From positions 62,001 to 126,000 of the forward strand of contig NZ_JARXXP010000006.1 in assembly GCF_029893965.1 (NCBI RefSeq): a DNA stretch of 64,000 bases, given 5' to 3'. Shown here piece by piece: positions 18,124 to 26,191 of the stretch (its first letter is position 1; the number at the start of each line of letters is the position of its first letter). The DNA comes from Paenibacillus sp. PastM-3 (GTDB lineage Bacteria; Bacillota; Bacilli; Paenibacillales; Paenibacillaceae). Position numbers and translations under genes: made by a program. The notes under the pieces are model-generated. The model saw nothing but the letters and a program-made list of their open reading frames with translations. It searched no databases and had not been told where the DNA came from.

Positions 18124-20946
18124 CTAATGTATAAACTTGAAGCGGCTGAGCAGCACTTCACCAGTAAAGACAAGGAACACATCAGCTGTTCCGGCATCTA
18201 CACTTGCCTCTGCAGTCAGAGTATTCCATTCCTGCTGTCCGCCCGCCGGTACCTCCAGCGTTGCCGCCAGCTTGCCTGCCGGACTGCCGGTTCTCACTTC
18301 AATGCTGCCGCCGCGGCTCGAGGAGACCAGCGCTTCAACTCCCGCCGCTCCTTCCGCAAGTAGCACATTGTGGAAGCCGATCCAGGCGCCGTCCTGTACC
18401 GGATGAACCGATGAACCGCCTGCCTTGCACTCATCCAGATAAACAGCTTCGTAATCGTCATAATTCTCCGCTTTTACCGGGAGATACAGATTACGGGCCG
18501 GCACAACCTCGCCGTGTACTCTGATCTTCGCGGACAGCCGGATGTCGCCGGAGGAACGTCCAATCAGGATATTGTACTCTCCGTCCTCCACGCAGTACTG
18601 TTCCCGGGTTACATCCCAGAAGGACAGCTCAGAGACAGGAAGGGAAAAAGCAACTGTCTGCTTGTCTCCTGCCGCCAGTCTAACCTTCTTGAACCCCTTC
18701 AATTGCTTAAGCGGTCGCTTAATCCGGGTTGACAGCGACTGCACATATAATTGGACAACCTCGTCTCCATCCACTGCACCGGCGTTCTCCAGCTCTACCT
18801 CAAGGCTGATCGTGCCCTCAAGCTCAAGCTCACCGGATTTAAGCACCAGCTGCTTGTAGGCTACCTGCGCATAGCTCAGGCCATGGCCGAACGGATACAG
18901 CGGCTCGCCGTCAAAGTACATATATGTTCTTTTGCCCTTAATAATATCGTAATCCATCAGCGGAGGAAGCTGGTCAACAGACCGGAACCAGGTCATATTC
19001 AGCTTGCCGGACGGGCTGTAGCCTCCGAACAGCACCTCTGCCACCGCATTGCCCAGCTCTTGACCGCTGTGTGAGGTATACAGCACGGCCGGGATATGCT
19101 CGTCGATCCAGGTGGACGTAATCGGGTAGCTGCCGACGATAACTACAACCGTGTTCGGATTAGCTGCGTAGACCGCTTTTACCAGATTCTCCTGTTCTTC
19201 CGGCAGTACGATATCCGGTCTGTCGATTTCTTCCTTGCCGTTCAGCAGCGGATGGTTACCGACGAATACAACCGCAACCTCGGCAGCTTTAGCCGCTGCA
19301 ACCGCAGCTTCCACGCCGTTCACGACGATGTTCTTGCGGAAGGCATGCGCTTTGGTCTCAGCATCATCTTGCTCCGCGGATTGAAGCGTACCGTCAGCAG
19401 AAACGGTTATCGGCTTGCCGTTCCATGTCCGCAGGCTGACCGTCCCGTCTTCCTCCGGCACAAGGTCCAGCGATTCCTTCACATACCAGCCGTAGATTTC
19501 GTCTGCGGAAGCCGTCAGGGTTCCGCCGTCGTTCAAGGTAACATACTGGCCGCGGCTTGTCGCCTCAAGCGTATTGGCGGTCCAGCCCCAGGCTGTATGG
19601 CGGAACAATTCCCCGCGCTCCGGAGCATCATACAGCACAGCCAGCCTGCCGTCCTCGCCGGTCATACCTACAGCCTGCCCGCCGGCAGCCGAGGTCAGAA
19701 TAATCCGGTCATCGCCGCTTTCAAAGGTCACCTGCTTGCCGGCCAGCTTTTTGGTCACACCCTGCAGTGGAGTCACTCCATAAGCCAAAGTGCCGGAATA
19801 CCAGTCTCTGAAGGCTTCGTCCGCAAGCGGTCCGATGACGGCTACTTTGGATAGCTCCTGCCGGTTCAGCGGAAGAGCGCCATTCTCATTCTTCAGCAGC
19901 ACAATTGACTGCTTCGCCGCTTCCAGTGACAGCTCACTGTGGGCCTTGCTCAGAATGACGGAATCGTCTATTGCTGTATACGGATTTCCTTCCTCCGGAT
20001 CAAACTCACCTAGCCGGAAGCGGACGCGGAAGGTGTTGAACAGCGCACGGTCCAGATCCTCTTCGGTGAGCAGTCCCTCAGCCAGTGCCTCATGAATGAC
20101 CTTGATCGTTTCCGCTGTCTCTTCGGTTACGCTGTCGATCCCGTTTTGGATCGATTCCGCCATGGAACGGGCAAAGGATTCATAATACTTGTGATCCTTG
20201 ACAATGCCGGACAAATCCCCGGCGTCACTCACAATAAAGCCGTCCATTTCCCACTCGCCCTTAACCACATCCATAACCGCAGGGTGCAAAATTACAGGCA
20301 CACCATTAAGCGAATTGTAGGCGGTCATCATCGACTGTGCCCCGCCTTCCTTGAAGGCAGGCTTGAAGGCTTCCAGATAATATTCACGCAGATTGCGCGG
20401 GTCTATGCTGGACGAATCTACTCCACGGTTAATCTCATTATTGTTGCCGAGAAAATGCTTCAGTGTTGCTACCGCTTTCAAATACACCGGATGATCGCCC
20501 TGAATCCCCTTGACCAGGGCAGTGCTTAGCTGACCGGTCAGTTCAGGATCTTCTCCATAGGCTTCTTCTGTACGTCCCCAGCGCGGGTCACGCTCCATAT
20601 CTACCGTCGGCGCCCAGAGGGTCAGTCCGTTTACAGTCGGATTCTTTTTATAAAAAGCTCTTGCTTCATCGCCGATCGCCGAGCCGACTTGCTTCAGCAG
20701 TTCGGGATTCCAGGTGCAGGCCAGTCCGACAGGCTGCGGAAAAGAGGTGGCTTTGCCCAGCCAGGAGATGCCGTGCGCTCCTTCCGTACCGTGCTTATAG
20801 GCACCTATGCCCAAACGCTCAATCTCCGCCTGATACTGCGGAATCAAGGTTACTTTTTCATCCAAAGTCAATCGGGACAGCAGATCCTGCACACGTTCAT
20901 TAAGCGGCAGTCCGGTCTGCTGGAAAGGATATGTCGCGGTTTCCAT
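18124..20946 (-). CDS. Glycoside hydrolase family 3 with an inserted domain and a C-terminal CBM6-like domain
   Basis: 940 residues, no signal peptide. The TIM barrel has KHFLGNNNE (163-171) and the nucleophile Asp241 in VSDAGD. The second domain starts near 345 but is interrupted at about 411-540 by roughly 130 residues. Their YVTLNDGGTLTAS and SLRTWNGKPITVSADG repeats look like a beta-trefoil (fascin-like) fold. A Fn3-like domain follows (about 680-780), then a CBM6/CBM35-like carbohydrate-binding module (about 805-940). The architecture fits beta-xylosidase/beta-glucosidase enzymes of the bacterial GH3 group. A perfect cre match lies 25 bp upstream, so glucose repression by CcpA is likely. 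Substrate is not determined. Confidence 0.88.
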   Translation of the reverse strand: METATYPFQQTGLPLNERVQDLLSRLTLDEKVTLIPQYQAEIERLGIGAYKHGTEGAHGISWLGKATSFPQPVGLACTWNPELLKQVGSAIGDEARAFYKKNPTVNGLTLWAPTVDMERDPRWGRTEEAYGEDPELTGQLSTALVKGIQGDHPVYLKAVATLKHFLGNNNEINRGVDSSSIDPRNLREYYLEAFKPAFKEGGAQSMMTAYNSLNGVPVILHPAVMDVVKGEWEMDGFIVSDAGDLSGIVKDHKYYESFARSMAESIQNGIDSVTEETAETIKVIHEALAEGLLTEEDLDRALFNTFRVRFRLGEFDPEEGNPYTAIDDSVILSKAHSELSLEAAKQSIVLLKNENGALPLNRQELSKVAVIGPLADEAFRDWYSGTLAYGVTPLQGVTKKLAGKQVTFESGDDRIILTSAAGGQAVGMTGEDGRLAVLYDAPERGELFRHTAWGWTANTLEATSRGQYVTLNDGGTLTASADEIYGWYVKESLDLVPEEDGTVSLRTWNGKPITVSADGTLQSAEQDDAETKAHAFRKNIVVNGVEAAVAAAKAAEVAVVFVGNHPLLNGKEEIDRPDIVLPEEQENLVKAVYAANPNTVVVIVGSYPITSTWIDEHIPAVLYTSHSGQELGNAVAEVLFGGYSPSGKLNMTWFRSVDQLPPLMDYDIIKGKRTYMYFDGEPLYPFGHGLSYAQVAYKQLVLKSGELELEGTISLEVELENAGAVDGDEVVQLYVQSLSTRIKRPLKQLKGFKKVRLAAGDKQTVAFSLPVSELSFWDVTREQYCVEDGEYNILIGRSSGDIRLSAKIRVHGEVVPARNLYLPVKAENYDDYEAVYLDECKAGGSSVHPVQDGAWIGFHNVLLAEGAAGVEALVSSSRGGSIEVRTGSPAGKLAATLEVPAGGQQEWNTLTAEASVDAGTADVFLVFTGEVLLSRFKFIH

Positions 20947-20970
20947 CCATAGTCACTCCTCAGCTCTTTA

Positions 20971-20985
20971 TGATAACGGTTACAT
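20971..20985 (-). promoter_or_regulatory. cre site upstream of the 940-residue GH3 gene
   Basis: The minus-strand 15-mer ATGTAACCGTTATCA fits the CcpA consensus WTGNAANCGNWNNCW at every position. A second, weaker match (AGATAACCGCTTTCA) lies at 21003-21017. Confidence 0.65.
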
Positions 20986-21102
20986 CCTCCTTAATCATAA
21001 AAGATAACCGCTTTCAGAAACACCAGGACAATTGACGGAAAAATCAGTGCAAAATTAGAGATTTCATTCTGTCTTCTGGAGGCCGGCTGCGGGTGGGCGC
21101 TG

Positions 21103-21804
21103 CTATATCTTCATATCCTTACCCGTATAATCCACAAACCTGAAATGACCTTCCGGAGCCGTACGCTGCTCAATCAGATCAAGCACGCCCCTGGCGCTTT
21201 GGCGCGGATCTGTCGGCGCCTGCTCTCCGCCCATATCGGTATGCATCCAGCCCGGGTGGACGCTGAGTACATGGACTCCGCGTTCCTGCAGATACACATG
21301 CAGCTGCTGGGAGAACATGGTGAGCGCTGTCTTGGAGATGCTGTACGGATAGTCTCCGGGATATGCATTGGTGATGCTGCCCGCTTCCGACGAGATATTA
21401 ATAATGGACGGCTCTGCCTCCGTAAGCAGCGGCAGGAAATGCTTGACCACACGGATGGGCCCGTACAAATTAATGTCCATTGTAGTGAGCATGTCCTGCA
21501 GGTCCAGCGCTTCAACCGGTGTGTTGCGTGCAGTCAGCACAGCTGCGTTGTTGATGATGGCACCAAGCGTGCGGCCCTGCTCTTTAAGCTCAGCAGCCAG
21601 CGTTGTGATTCCTACTTCATCTGTCACATCCAGCCTGGCTATGTTCAGCTTATCCCCGTAATCAGTGGCAAGCTTAGACAATCCCTCCGACTGCCCGTCC
21701 GGGTTGCGTACACCCGCAATAACCGAGTACCCCCGTTCCAGCGCCTCGGCAGTAAGGTCAAGGCCCAGTCCGCGGCCGGCACCGGTTATCAGAATATTTT
21801 CCAT
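21103..21804 (-). CDS. Short-chain dehydrogenase/reductase
   Basis: 233 residues, classical SDR size. The NAD(P)-binding TGAGRGLG motif is at residues 7-14, the structural INNAAVL motif mid-chain, the catalytic Ser in INISSEAGS and the YSISK active site about 14 residues later. The PGWMHTDMGG segment after the active site is typical of sniffer/carbonyl-reductase-like SDRs. It is co-directional with and 31 bp downstream of a VOC protein gene, probably in one operon. The substrate is unknown. Confidence 0.92.
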   Translation of the reverse strand: MENILITGAGRGLGLDLTAEALERGYSVIAGVRNPDGQSEGLSKLATDYGDKLNIARLDVTDEVGITTLAAELKEQGRTLGAIINNAAVLTARNTPVEALDLQDMLTTMDINLYGPIRVVKHFLPLLTEAEPSIINISSEAGSITNAYPGDYPYSISKTALTMFSQQLHVYLQERGVHVLSVHPGWMHTDMGGEQAPTDPRQSARGVLDLIEQRTAPEGHFRFVDYTGKDMKI

Positions 21805-21835
21805 CCGTAAGTCCTCCTCTATGGGTTAACCATTA

Positions 21836-22288
21836 TTAATTATCGTTCTCCAGCAGCTCTACAAGTACCTTCAATTCCTTAAAAGTATCCATATACGCAT
21901 AACGTCCGCCGGTATACTCACCCTTCTGCTGCAGCGCAAAGCCCTTGCCTTCAAGTAACATGATCTTGTCCTGCATCCCTTCAATCACAAATGCGATATG
22001 ATGCGGGCCTTCTCCGTGCTCATTCAGATAGTCGCGCCAGGTGCTCGGCTGATGGTCAGGCTCAATTAACTCCAGCTGCAGTGACCCCATGTCAAAAAAG
22101 GCCAGCTTCGCCCGCGCCTCCGTCTTTTCCCCGTTATAGCGGGTCTGTGCAAGTTCAGCTGTATCCGTAACCACAATCTCCGGCTGCTCCAGCCCGAAAA
22201 ATGCCGCATATGCCGCGCTTACCTTCTCCACATCATTCACCAGAATGCCTATCTGCGTAATAAAATGATTGCCTAGTAGTCCTGTCAA
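21836..22288 (-). CDS. VOC family (glyoxalase-fold) protein, TTG start
   Basis: 150 residues forming the two beta-alpha-beta-beta-beta units of the vicinal oxygen chelate fold. Metal-ligand positions are visible: His in NHFITQIGILV, Glu in LQLELIEP, His in GPHHIAFVIE and Glu near the C-terminus (LVELLE). The overall pattern is closest to methylmalonyl-CoA epimerase-like VOC proteins. The TTG at 22286-22288 follows GGGAGG by 9 bp; no better ATG exists. It precedes the SDR gene, and the pair may act on one substrate that cannot be named from sequence. Confidence 0.82.
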   Translation of the reverse strand: MTGLLGNHFITQIGILVNDVEKVSAAYAAFFGLEQPEIVVTDTAELAQTRYNGEKTEARAKLAFFDMGSLQLELIEPDHQPSTWRDYLNEHGEGPHHIAFVIEGMQDKIMLLEGKGFALQQKGEYTGGRYAYMDTFKELKVLVELLENDN

Positions 22289-22429
22289 CTGCCTCAGCCT
22301 CCCTTTTCATCTGACCAGTCTACCATAACGTCACTGTGAAAGGGCTGTCAATATTAAGCAAAAATGATTCGGTTAATCACCCTTCCGGTTATTTAATCAA
22401 ATGTTTAACTTTACACAAAGGAGTGAGGA

Positions 22430-23314
22430 ATGATGGACCGTAGTAAACGAACACGCCTGATGCAGCAGTTCATTTTTGTCGGGCCGACGTCATTGTTTTT
22501 CTTTGTTATTGTTCTGATTCCGTTCTTCCTGGGGCTGTATTATTCGTTTACCAGCTGGAACGGGATCTCGCGTCATGTCGAGTGGACCGGGCTGAGGAAC
22601 TATTTACATATTTTCACCAAGGACCCTTCCTTTCTGAATTCGTTCTGGTTTACGGCCAAGTTCACTTTATTCGGTCTTGTGCTGACTAACCTGCTCGGCT
22701 TCGCGCTTGCTTACGTGCTGACCCGCAAGCTGTTCACCCGCAACCTGCTGCGGACGGTCTTTTTTGTGCCCCATGTCATTGGCGGGCTGCTGCTCGGGTT
22801 CATCTGGCAGTTTATTTTTGTCAGAGGGTTTACTTCCATCGGGGCAGCCACCGGCTGGCCGTTCTTTAATCTGCCCTGGCTCGGTACGGAAGGGACGGCG
22901 TTCTGGGCAATTGTCATTGTGTTTGTCTGGCAAAATGCAGGCTATCTGATGGTCATCTACATTTCCGCAATCAACAACGTGCCGCAGAGCCTGATTGAAG
23001 CCTCCCGGGTGGACGGTGCCGGGCTGATGCAGACGCTGCGCCATGTAACCATTCCGCTGGTTATGCCGGCGGTGACGGTCTGCCTATTCCTGTCGATCTC
23101 CTGGTCCTTCAAGCTGTTCGACCTGAACCTGTCGCTGACCAAGGGCGGTCCTTTCAAGGCTACCGAATCGGTAGCGCTCAATATTTATAATGAAGCCTAC
23201 ACGATCAGCCGGTTCGGAATGGGTTCAGCTAAAGCGATGGTTTTCTTCGTCATTGTGGCGGTTATCTCCCTGCTGCAGGTTAGGGCAACCAAGAAAAGAG
23301 AGGTGGAGCTGTAA
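22430..23314 (+). CDS. Carbohydrate ABC transporter permease (MalF/UgpA type)
   Basis: 294 residues with six membrane helices. The EAA loop of the CUT1 family is visible as IEASRVDGAGLMQTLRHVTIPLV near residues 185-205, which docks onto the ATPase. The N-terminal FVGPTSLFFFVIVLIPFFLGLYYSFTSWNG helix and the late LTKGGPFKATESVALNIYNEAY stretch are standard for sugar permeases. ATG codons at 22430 and 22433 follow AAAGGAG. Its stop overlaps the next permease start (TAATG). The set lacks an ATPase gene, so a shared MsmX/UgpC-like ATPase from elsewhere is required. Confidence 0.95.
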   Translation: MMDRSKRTRLMQQFIFVGPTSLFFFVIVLIPFFLGLYYSFTSWNGISRHVEWTGLRNYLHIFTKDPSFLNSFWFTAKFTLFGLVLTNLLGFALAYVLTRKLFTRNLLRTVFFVPHVIGGLLLGFIWQFIFVRGFTSIGAATGWPFFNLPWLGTEGTAFWAIVIVFVWQNAGYLMVIYISAINNVPQSLIEASRVDGAGLMQTLRHVTIPLVMPAVTVCLFLSISWSFKLFDLNLSLTKGGPFKATESVALNIYNEAYTISRFGMGSAKAMVFFVIVAVISLLQVRATKKREVEL

Positions 23315-24153
23315 TGGAGACTACCGTCAAAAAGTACAAGGTTCCCCTGCTGCTGGCCGAGCTGCTGCTTATCCTGCTGGCACTGGTATTTCTTGTTCCG
23401 TTCTATTTCCTGCTGGCCAACTCGGTCAAAAGCTACAGTGCGATTTTGTCGGATTCCGCTGCACTGCCTGCAGCGTTCCAGTGGAGCAATTACGCCGAGG
23501 CCTGGAAGGCCACTGCTTTCCCGCATGCTTTTCTGAACTCCCTGGTCGTCACGGTAGCCAGTAATATTCTGCTGGCCTTCCTGTGCTCCATGTCCGCCTA
23601 TAAAATGGTCCGCAATAACAGCCTGTACAACCGTATTCTTTATATCGCACTCGTCGCGGCCATGGTCATTCCCTTTCAGGCTATCATGATCCCGCTGGTA
23701 CAGATTGTCAGCGGCCTTGGCGTGATGGATACGACCGCCGGCCTGATCCTGGCTTATCTGGGGTTCGGTGCCCCGATGACTGTGTTTCTGTTCCACGGCT
23801 TTGTAAAGTCGGTGCCGATTGACATTGAAGAAGCCTCGCGGGTGGACGGAAGCAGCCCTTACGGTACGTTTTTCCGGATTGTCCTGCCGCTTATGCAGCC
23901 GATCATTGTAACGGTTATTATTCTGAATACACTGTGGATCTGGAATGATTACCTCATGCCTTCTCTGATTCTGCAGAGCCCGGAGCTGCGGACGATTCCA
24001 ATCGCGACTTACAGCTTCTTCGGACAATACACCAAGCAGTGGGATCTGGCGCTCCCGGGTCTCGTGCTCGGTATTACGCCGGTGGTTATCTTTTTCCTGC
24101 TGATGCAGAAGTATATTATTGAAGGCATTGCCCAGGGCTCTGTGAAGGGCTAG
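23314..24153 (+). CDS. Carbohydrate ABC transporter permease (MalG/UgpE type)
   Basis: 279 residues, six membrane helices. The EAA loop is IEEASRVDGSSPYGTFFRIVLPLMQP near residues 170-195, and the C-terminal FFLLMQKYIIEGIAQGSVKG tail is the family hallmark. It overlaps the upstream permease stop by one base and is followed 41 bp later by the binding protein gene. It forms the heterodimeric channel with the preceding permease. Confidence 0.95.
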   Translation: METTVKKYKVPLLLAELLLILLALVFLVPFYFLLANSVKSYSAILSDSAALPAAFQWSNYAEAWKATAFPHAFLNSLVVTVASNILLAFLCSMSAYKMVRNNSLYNRILYIALVAAMVIPFQAIMIPLVQIVSGLGVMDTTAGLILAYLGFGAPMTVFLFHGFVKSVPIDIEEASRVDGSSPYGTFFRIVLPLMQPIIVTVIILNTLWIWNDYLMPSLILQSPELRTIPIATYSFFGQYTKQWDLALPGLVLGITPVVIFFLLMQKYIIEGIAQGSVKG

Positions 24154-24194
24154 CGCATGGTAACGTACTTTTCAGGCTGAGAGGATGAATCGAT

Positions 24195-25460
24195 ATGATC
24201 AAAAAACGCGGAATGCTCCTCGCATGCTCTCTGCTGCTGGCTGGACTCATCTCCGGCTGCGGACGCGGCAGCGGCAATGCGGATGGAATAAAAACGGTGC
24301 ATATCTACCAGTTCAAGGTTGAAATATCCGAGGCGCTGGCCTCACTGAAAACGGAATTTGAAAAGGAACACCCGGATATCCGTCTAGAAATCCAGAGTGT
24401 CGGCGGCGGCAGCGACTACGGGGCCTCCCTGCGCGCCAAGTTCTCGTCCGGGGATGAGCCGGACATTTTCACGATCGGCGGCAATAATGAGCGCGACATG
24501 TGGCTGGAATATCTGGAGGACCTCAGCGGCGAAGCCTGGGCCAAGGATGTGAAGCCGCTTGCTGCTGAACAGATGACCGTTGACGGCAAGCTGTACGGCA
24601 TGCCGATGAACCTTGAAGGCTATGGCTTTATTTATAATAAGGACCTGTTCCAGCAGGCCGGAATCACTGAAAAGCCGCTGACGCTCACCGCTCTTAGAGA
24701 GGCGGCCGAGAAGCTGCAGGCAGCGGGCATCACCCCTTTTGCCAACGGATATCAGGAGTGGTTCGTCCTCGGCAACCACAATGTGAATGTGGCTTTCGCC
24801 CAGCAGCCCGATCCTGAGGCTTTTATCGCCGGGCTGACGGACGGCTCGAAGACCTTTGCCGGAGACCCGGTGTTCTCCCGGTGGATCGACCTGCTGGATC
24901 TGACGGTAGAGTACGGCAACAGGAATCCACTATCCACGGACTACAATACCCAGGTCACCATGGTCGCCAGCGGGGAAGCAGCGATGATGCAGCAGGGGAA
25001 CTGGACCCAGGGCCAGATCGACGGCATTGATCCGCAGCTAAACCTCGGTATCCTGCCGATGCCTATCGACGATACAGCCGAAGACAATGACAAGCTGTAT
25101 GTAGGCGTACCCAGTAACTGGGTGGTCAACAAATACTCCCCTGTCAAAGAGGAAGCCAAGGTATTTCTGGATTGGCTCGTCACCTCCGACACCGGCAAAA
25201 CCTACATCACCAAGGAGTTCCAGTTCATCCCTGCGCTCGACAGCATTGAAGGGACCGTAGAGGATCTGGGCTCCCTGGGTGCAGAGGTGCTGGAATATAC
25301 AGATAAGGATCAGGCGCTGACCTGGAACTGGTCACGCCTGCCTAACGGGATGCCGCAGGAGCTGTCCAGCAGCATACAGGGTTACTTGGGCGGCAAGCTG
25401 ACCAAGGAAGGCATGCTGGAGGAGTTTCAGGTCAATTGGGACAACCTCAGCGTGCAGTAA
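24195..25460 (+). CDS. Sugar ABC transporter substrate-binding lipoprotein
   Basis: 421 residues. A lipoprotein signal with lipobox LISGC places the mature N-terminal Cys near residue 22; it should be anchored outside the membrane. The type 1 extracellular solute-binding fold is recognisable from FEKEHPDIRLEIQSVGGG, GMPMNLEGYGFIYNKDLF, an AAMMQQGNW segment and LGILPMP. It is the last gene of permease-permease-binding protein, reversed from the usual order with the binding protein first. The substrate is probably an oligosaccharide; GH3 and GH94 enzymes lie nearby. Confidence 0.94.
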   Translation: MIKKRGMLLACSLLLAGLISGCGRGSGNADGIKTVHIYQFKVEISEALASLKTEFEKEHPDIRLEIQSVGGGSDYGASLRAKFSSGDEPDIFTIGGNNERDMWLEYLEDLSGEAWAKDVKPLAAEQMTVDGKLYGMPMNLEGYGFIYNKDLFQQAGITEKPLTLTALREAAEKLQAAGITPFANGYQEWFVLGNHNVNVAFAQQPDPEAFIAGLTDGSKTFAGDPVFSRWIDLLDLTVEYGNRNPLSTDYNTQVTMVASGEAAMMQQGNWTQGQIDGIDPQLNLGILPMPIDDTAEDNDKLYVGVPSNWVVNKYSPVKEEAKVFLDWLVTSDTGKTYITKEFQFIPALDSIEGTVEDLGSLGAEVLEYTDKDQALTWNWSRLPNGMPQELSSSIQGYLGGKLTKEGMLEEFQVNWDNLSVQ

Positions 25461-25504
25461 CGGGTAATTGAGTTAGCGGATTGGTAGATTGTAGGTAATA
25501 TCTG

Positions 25505-25585
25505 CTGTGATTGCATTTTGTACACTTGAATGCCCGCTGGGATGCTCCAAACCGGATTCAGCTGTATTACGTGCAATAGATTACT
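25505..25585. repeat. Inverted pair of about 23-bp units
   Basis: GATTGCATTTTGTACACTTG near 25509 and the inverted copy beginning ATTCAGCTGTATTACGTG near 25557 match at about 16 of 23 positions when one is reversed. They flank a CCCGCTGGGATGC centre. It lies in the 288-bp gap after the sugar-binding lipoprotein; the rest of that gap shows nothing else. Confidence 0.45.
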
Positions 25586-25715
25586 TTAGGCGGGAGTGAC
25601 CCGGAAGTTAATTGAATAAATATCAGTCAAATCATACAGCCAGATATGTCACATAGGCCATTCTAAGCAATCAGAGCCGATGAACTAGCCAGCTGAAAAT
25701 AACTACCAGCCAAAA

Positions 25716-25750
25716 CCCAAAGCCGCGCATCCCTGCGCGGCTTTGGCTTT
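25716..25750. terminator. Bidirectional terminator
   Basis: CCAAAGCCGCGCA pairs with TGCGCGGCTTTGG across a TCCC loop, with T-rich sequence on both sides. It ends the sugar ABC operon and the opposite GH94/GH2 transcription unit. Confidence 0.85.
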
Positions 25751-26155
25751 ATCCCTCTTCCTGTTTTCCGTTCATCTTAACCGGATACTCCCCCATCTCA
25801 CTCCAGCGGCCGCGGAGCATATGGGCGGCAGCCTTGGGCGATACCTTGCACTTGTCCGGCAGCAGCCACTGTACAATCGTAATCGGCCGGTGCAGCCCGG
25901 CATAATTGAAGAAATCATGAAAATATTCCTGCACCCTGTAGCCCTCCGGGTGCTTCTCGTCATCAAACGTTTTAATCCGGCCCGGCGGCAGAGGATGTCA
26001 TTGTAGCTGGCGGGTACCGGCATAGGTATGGTATCTTGAAGCGGCGATTTGAACCATTCCTCCTCCCTGCCCTTGTTCTCCGGATCCGGCTTGAAACGCC
26101 AGATCCCCGACAGATCCTTGACCTCGCGCGTTAGCGTATCTTTTGGAAACAGCAT
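25749..26155 (-). pseudogene. Beta-glucuronidase (GH2) pseudogene with two large internal deletions
   Basis: The first 50 or so codons from ATG 26155 read as a GH2 beta-glucuronidase N-terminus (MLFPKDTLTREVKDLSGIW, then MPVPASYNDI). The frame then jumps: sequence resumes in another frame with LPPGRIKTFDDE and YFHDFFNYAGLHRPI, which in intact enzymes lies about 100 residues further on. A second jump after TIVQW joins directly to the C-terminal KAAAHMLRGRW segment, skipping roughly 380 residues including both catalytic glutamates. It ends at TAA near 25749. The product cannot be active. Placement 36 bp after the GH94 gene suggests it was once part of that operon. Confidence 0.88.
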
Positions 26156-26191
26156 GCTGCATTCACTCCAATCTGTCGATTCCATATCTAT

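Noticed and set aside
17583..18197. 204-codon minus-strand frame with many Ala/Val/Met
   Set aside because: Complement of the His/Gly-rich gene; the repeats arise from the GCC/GAT-rich codons of the opposite strand.
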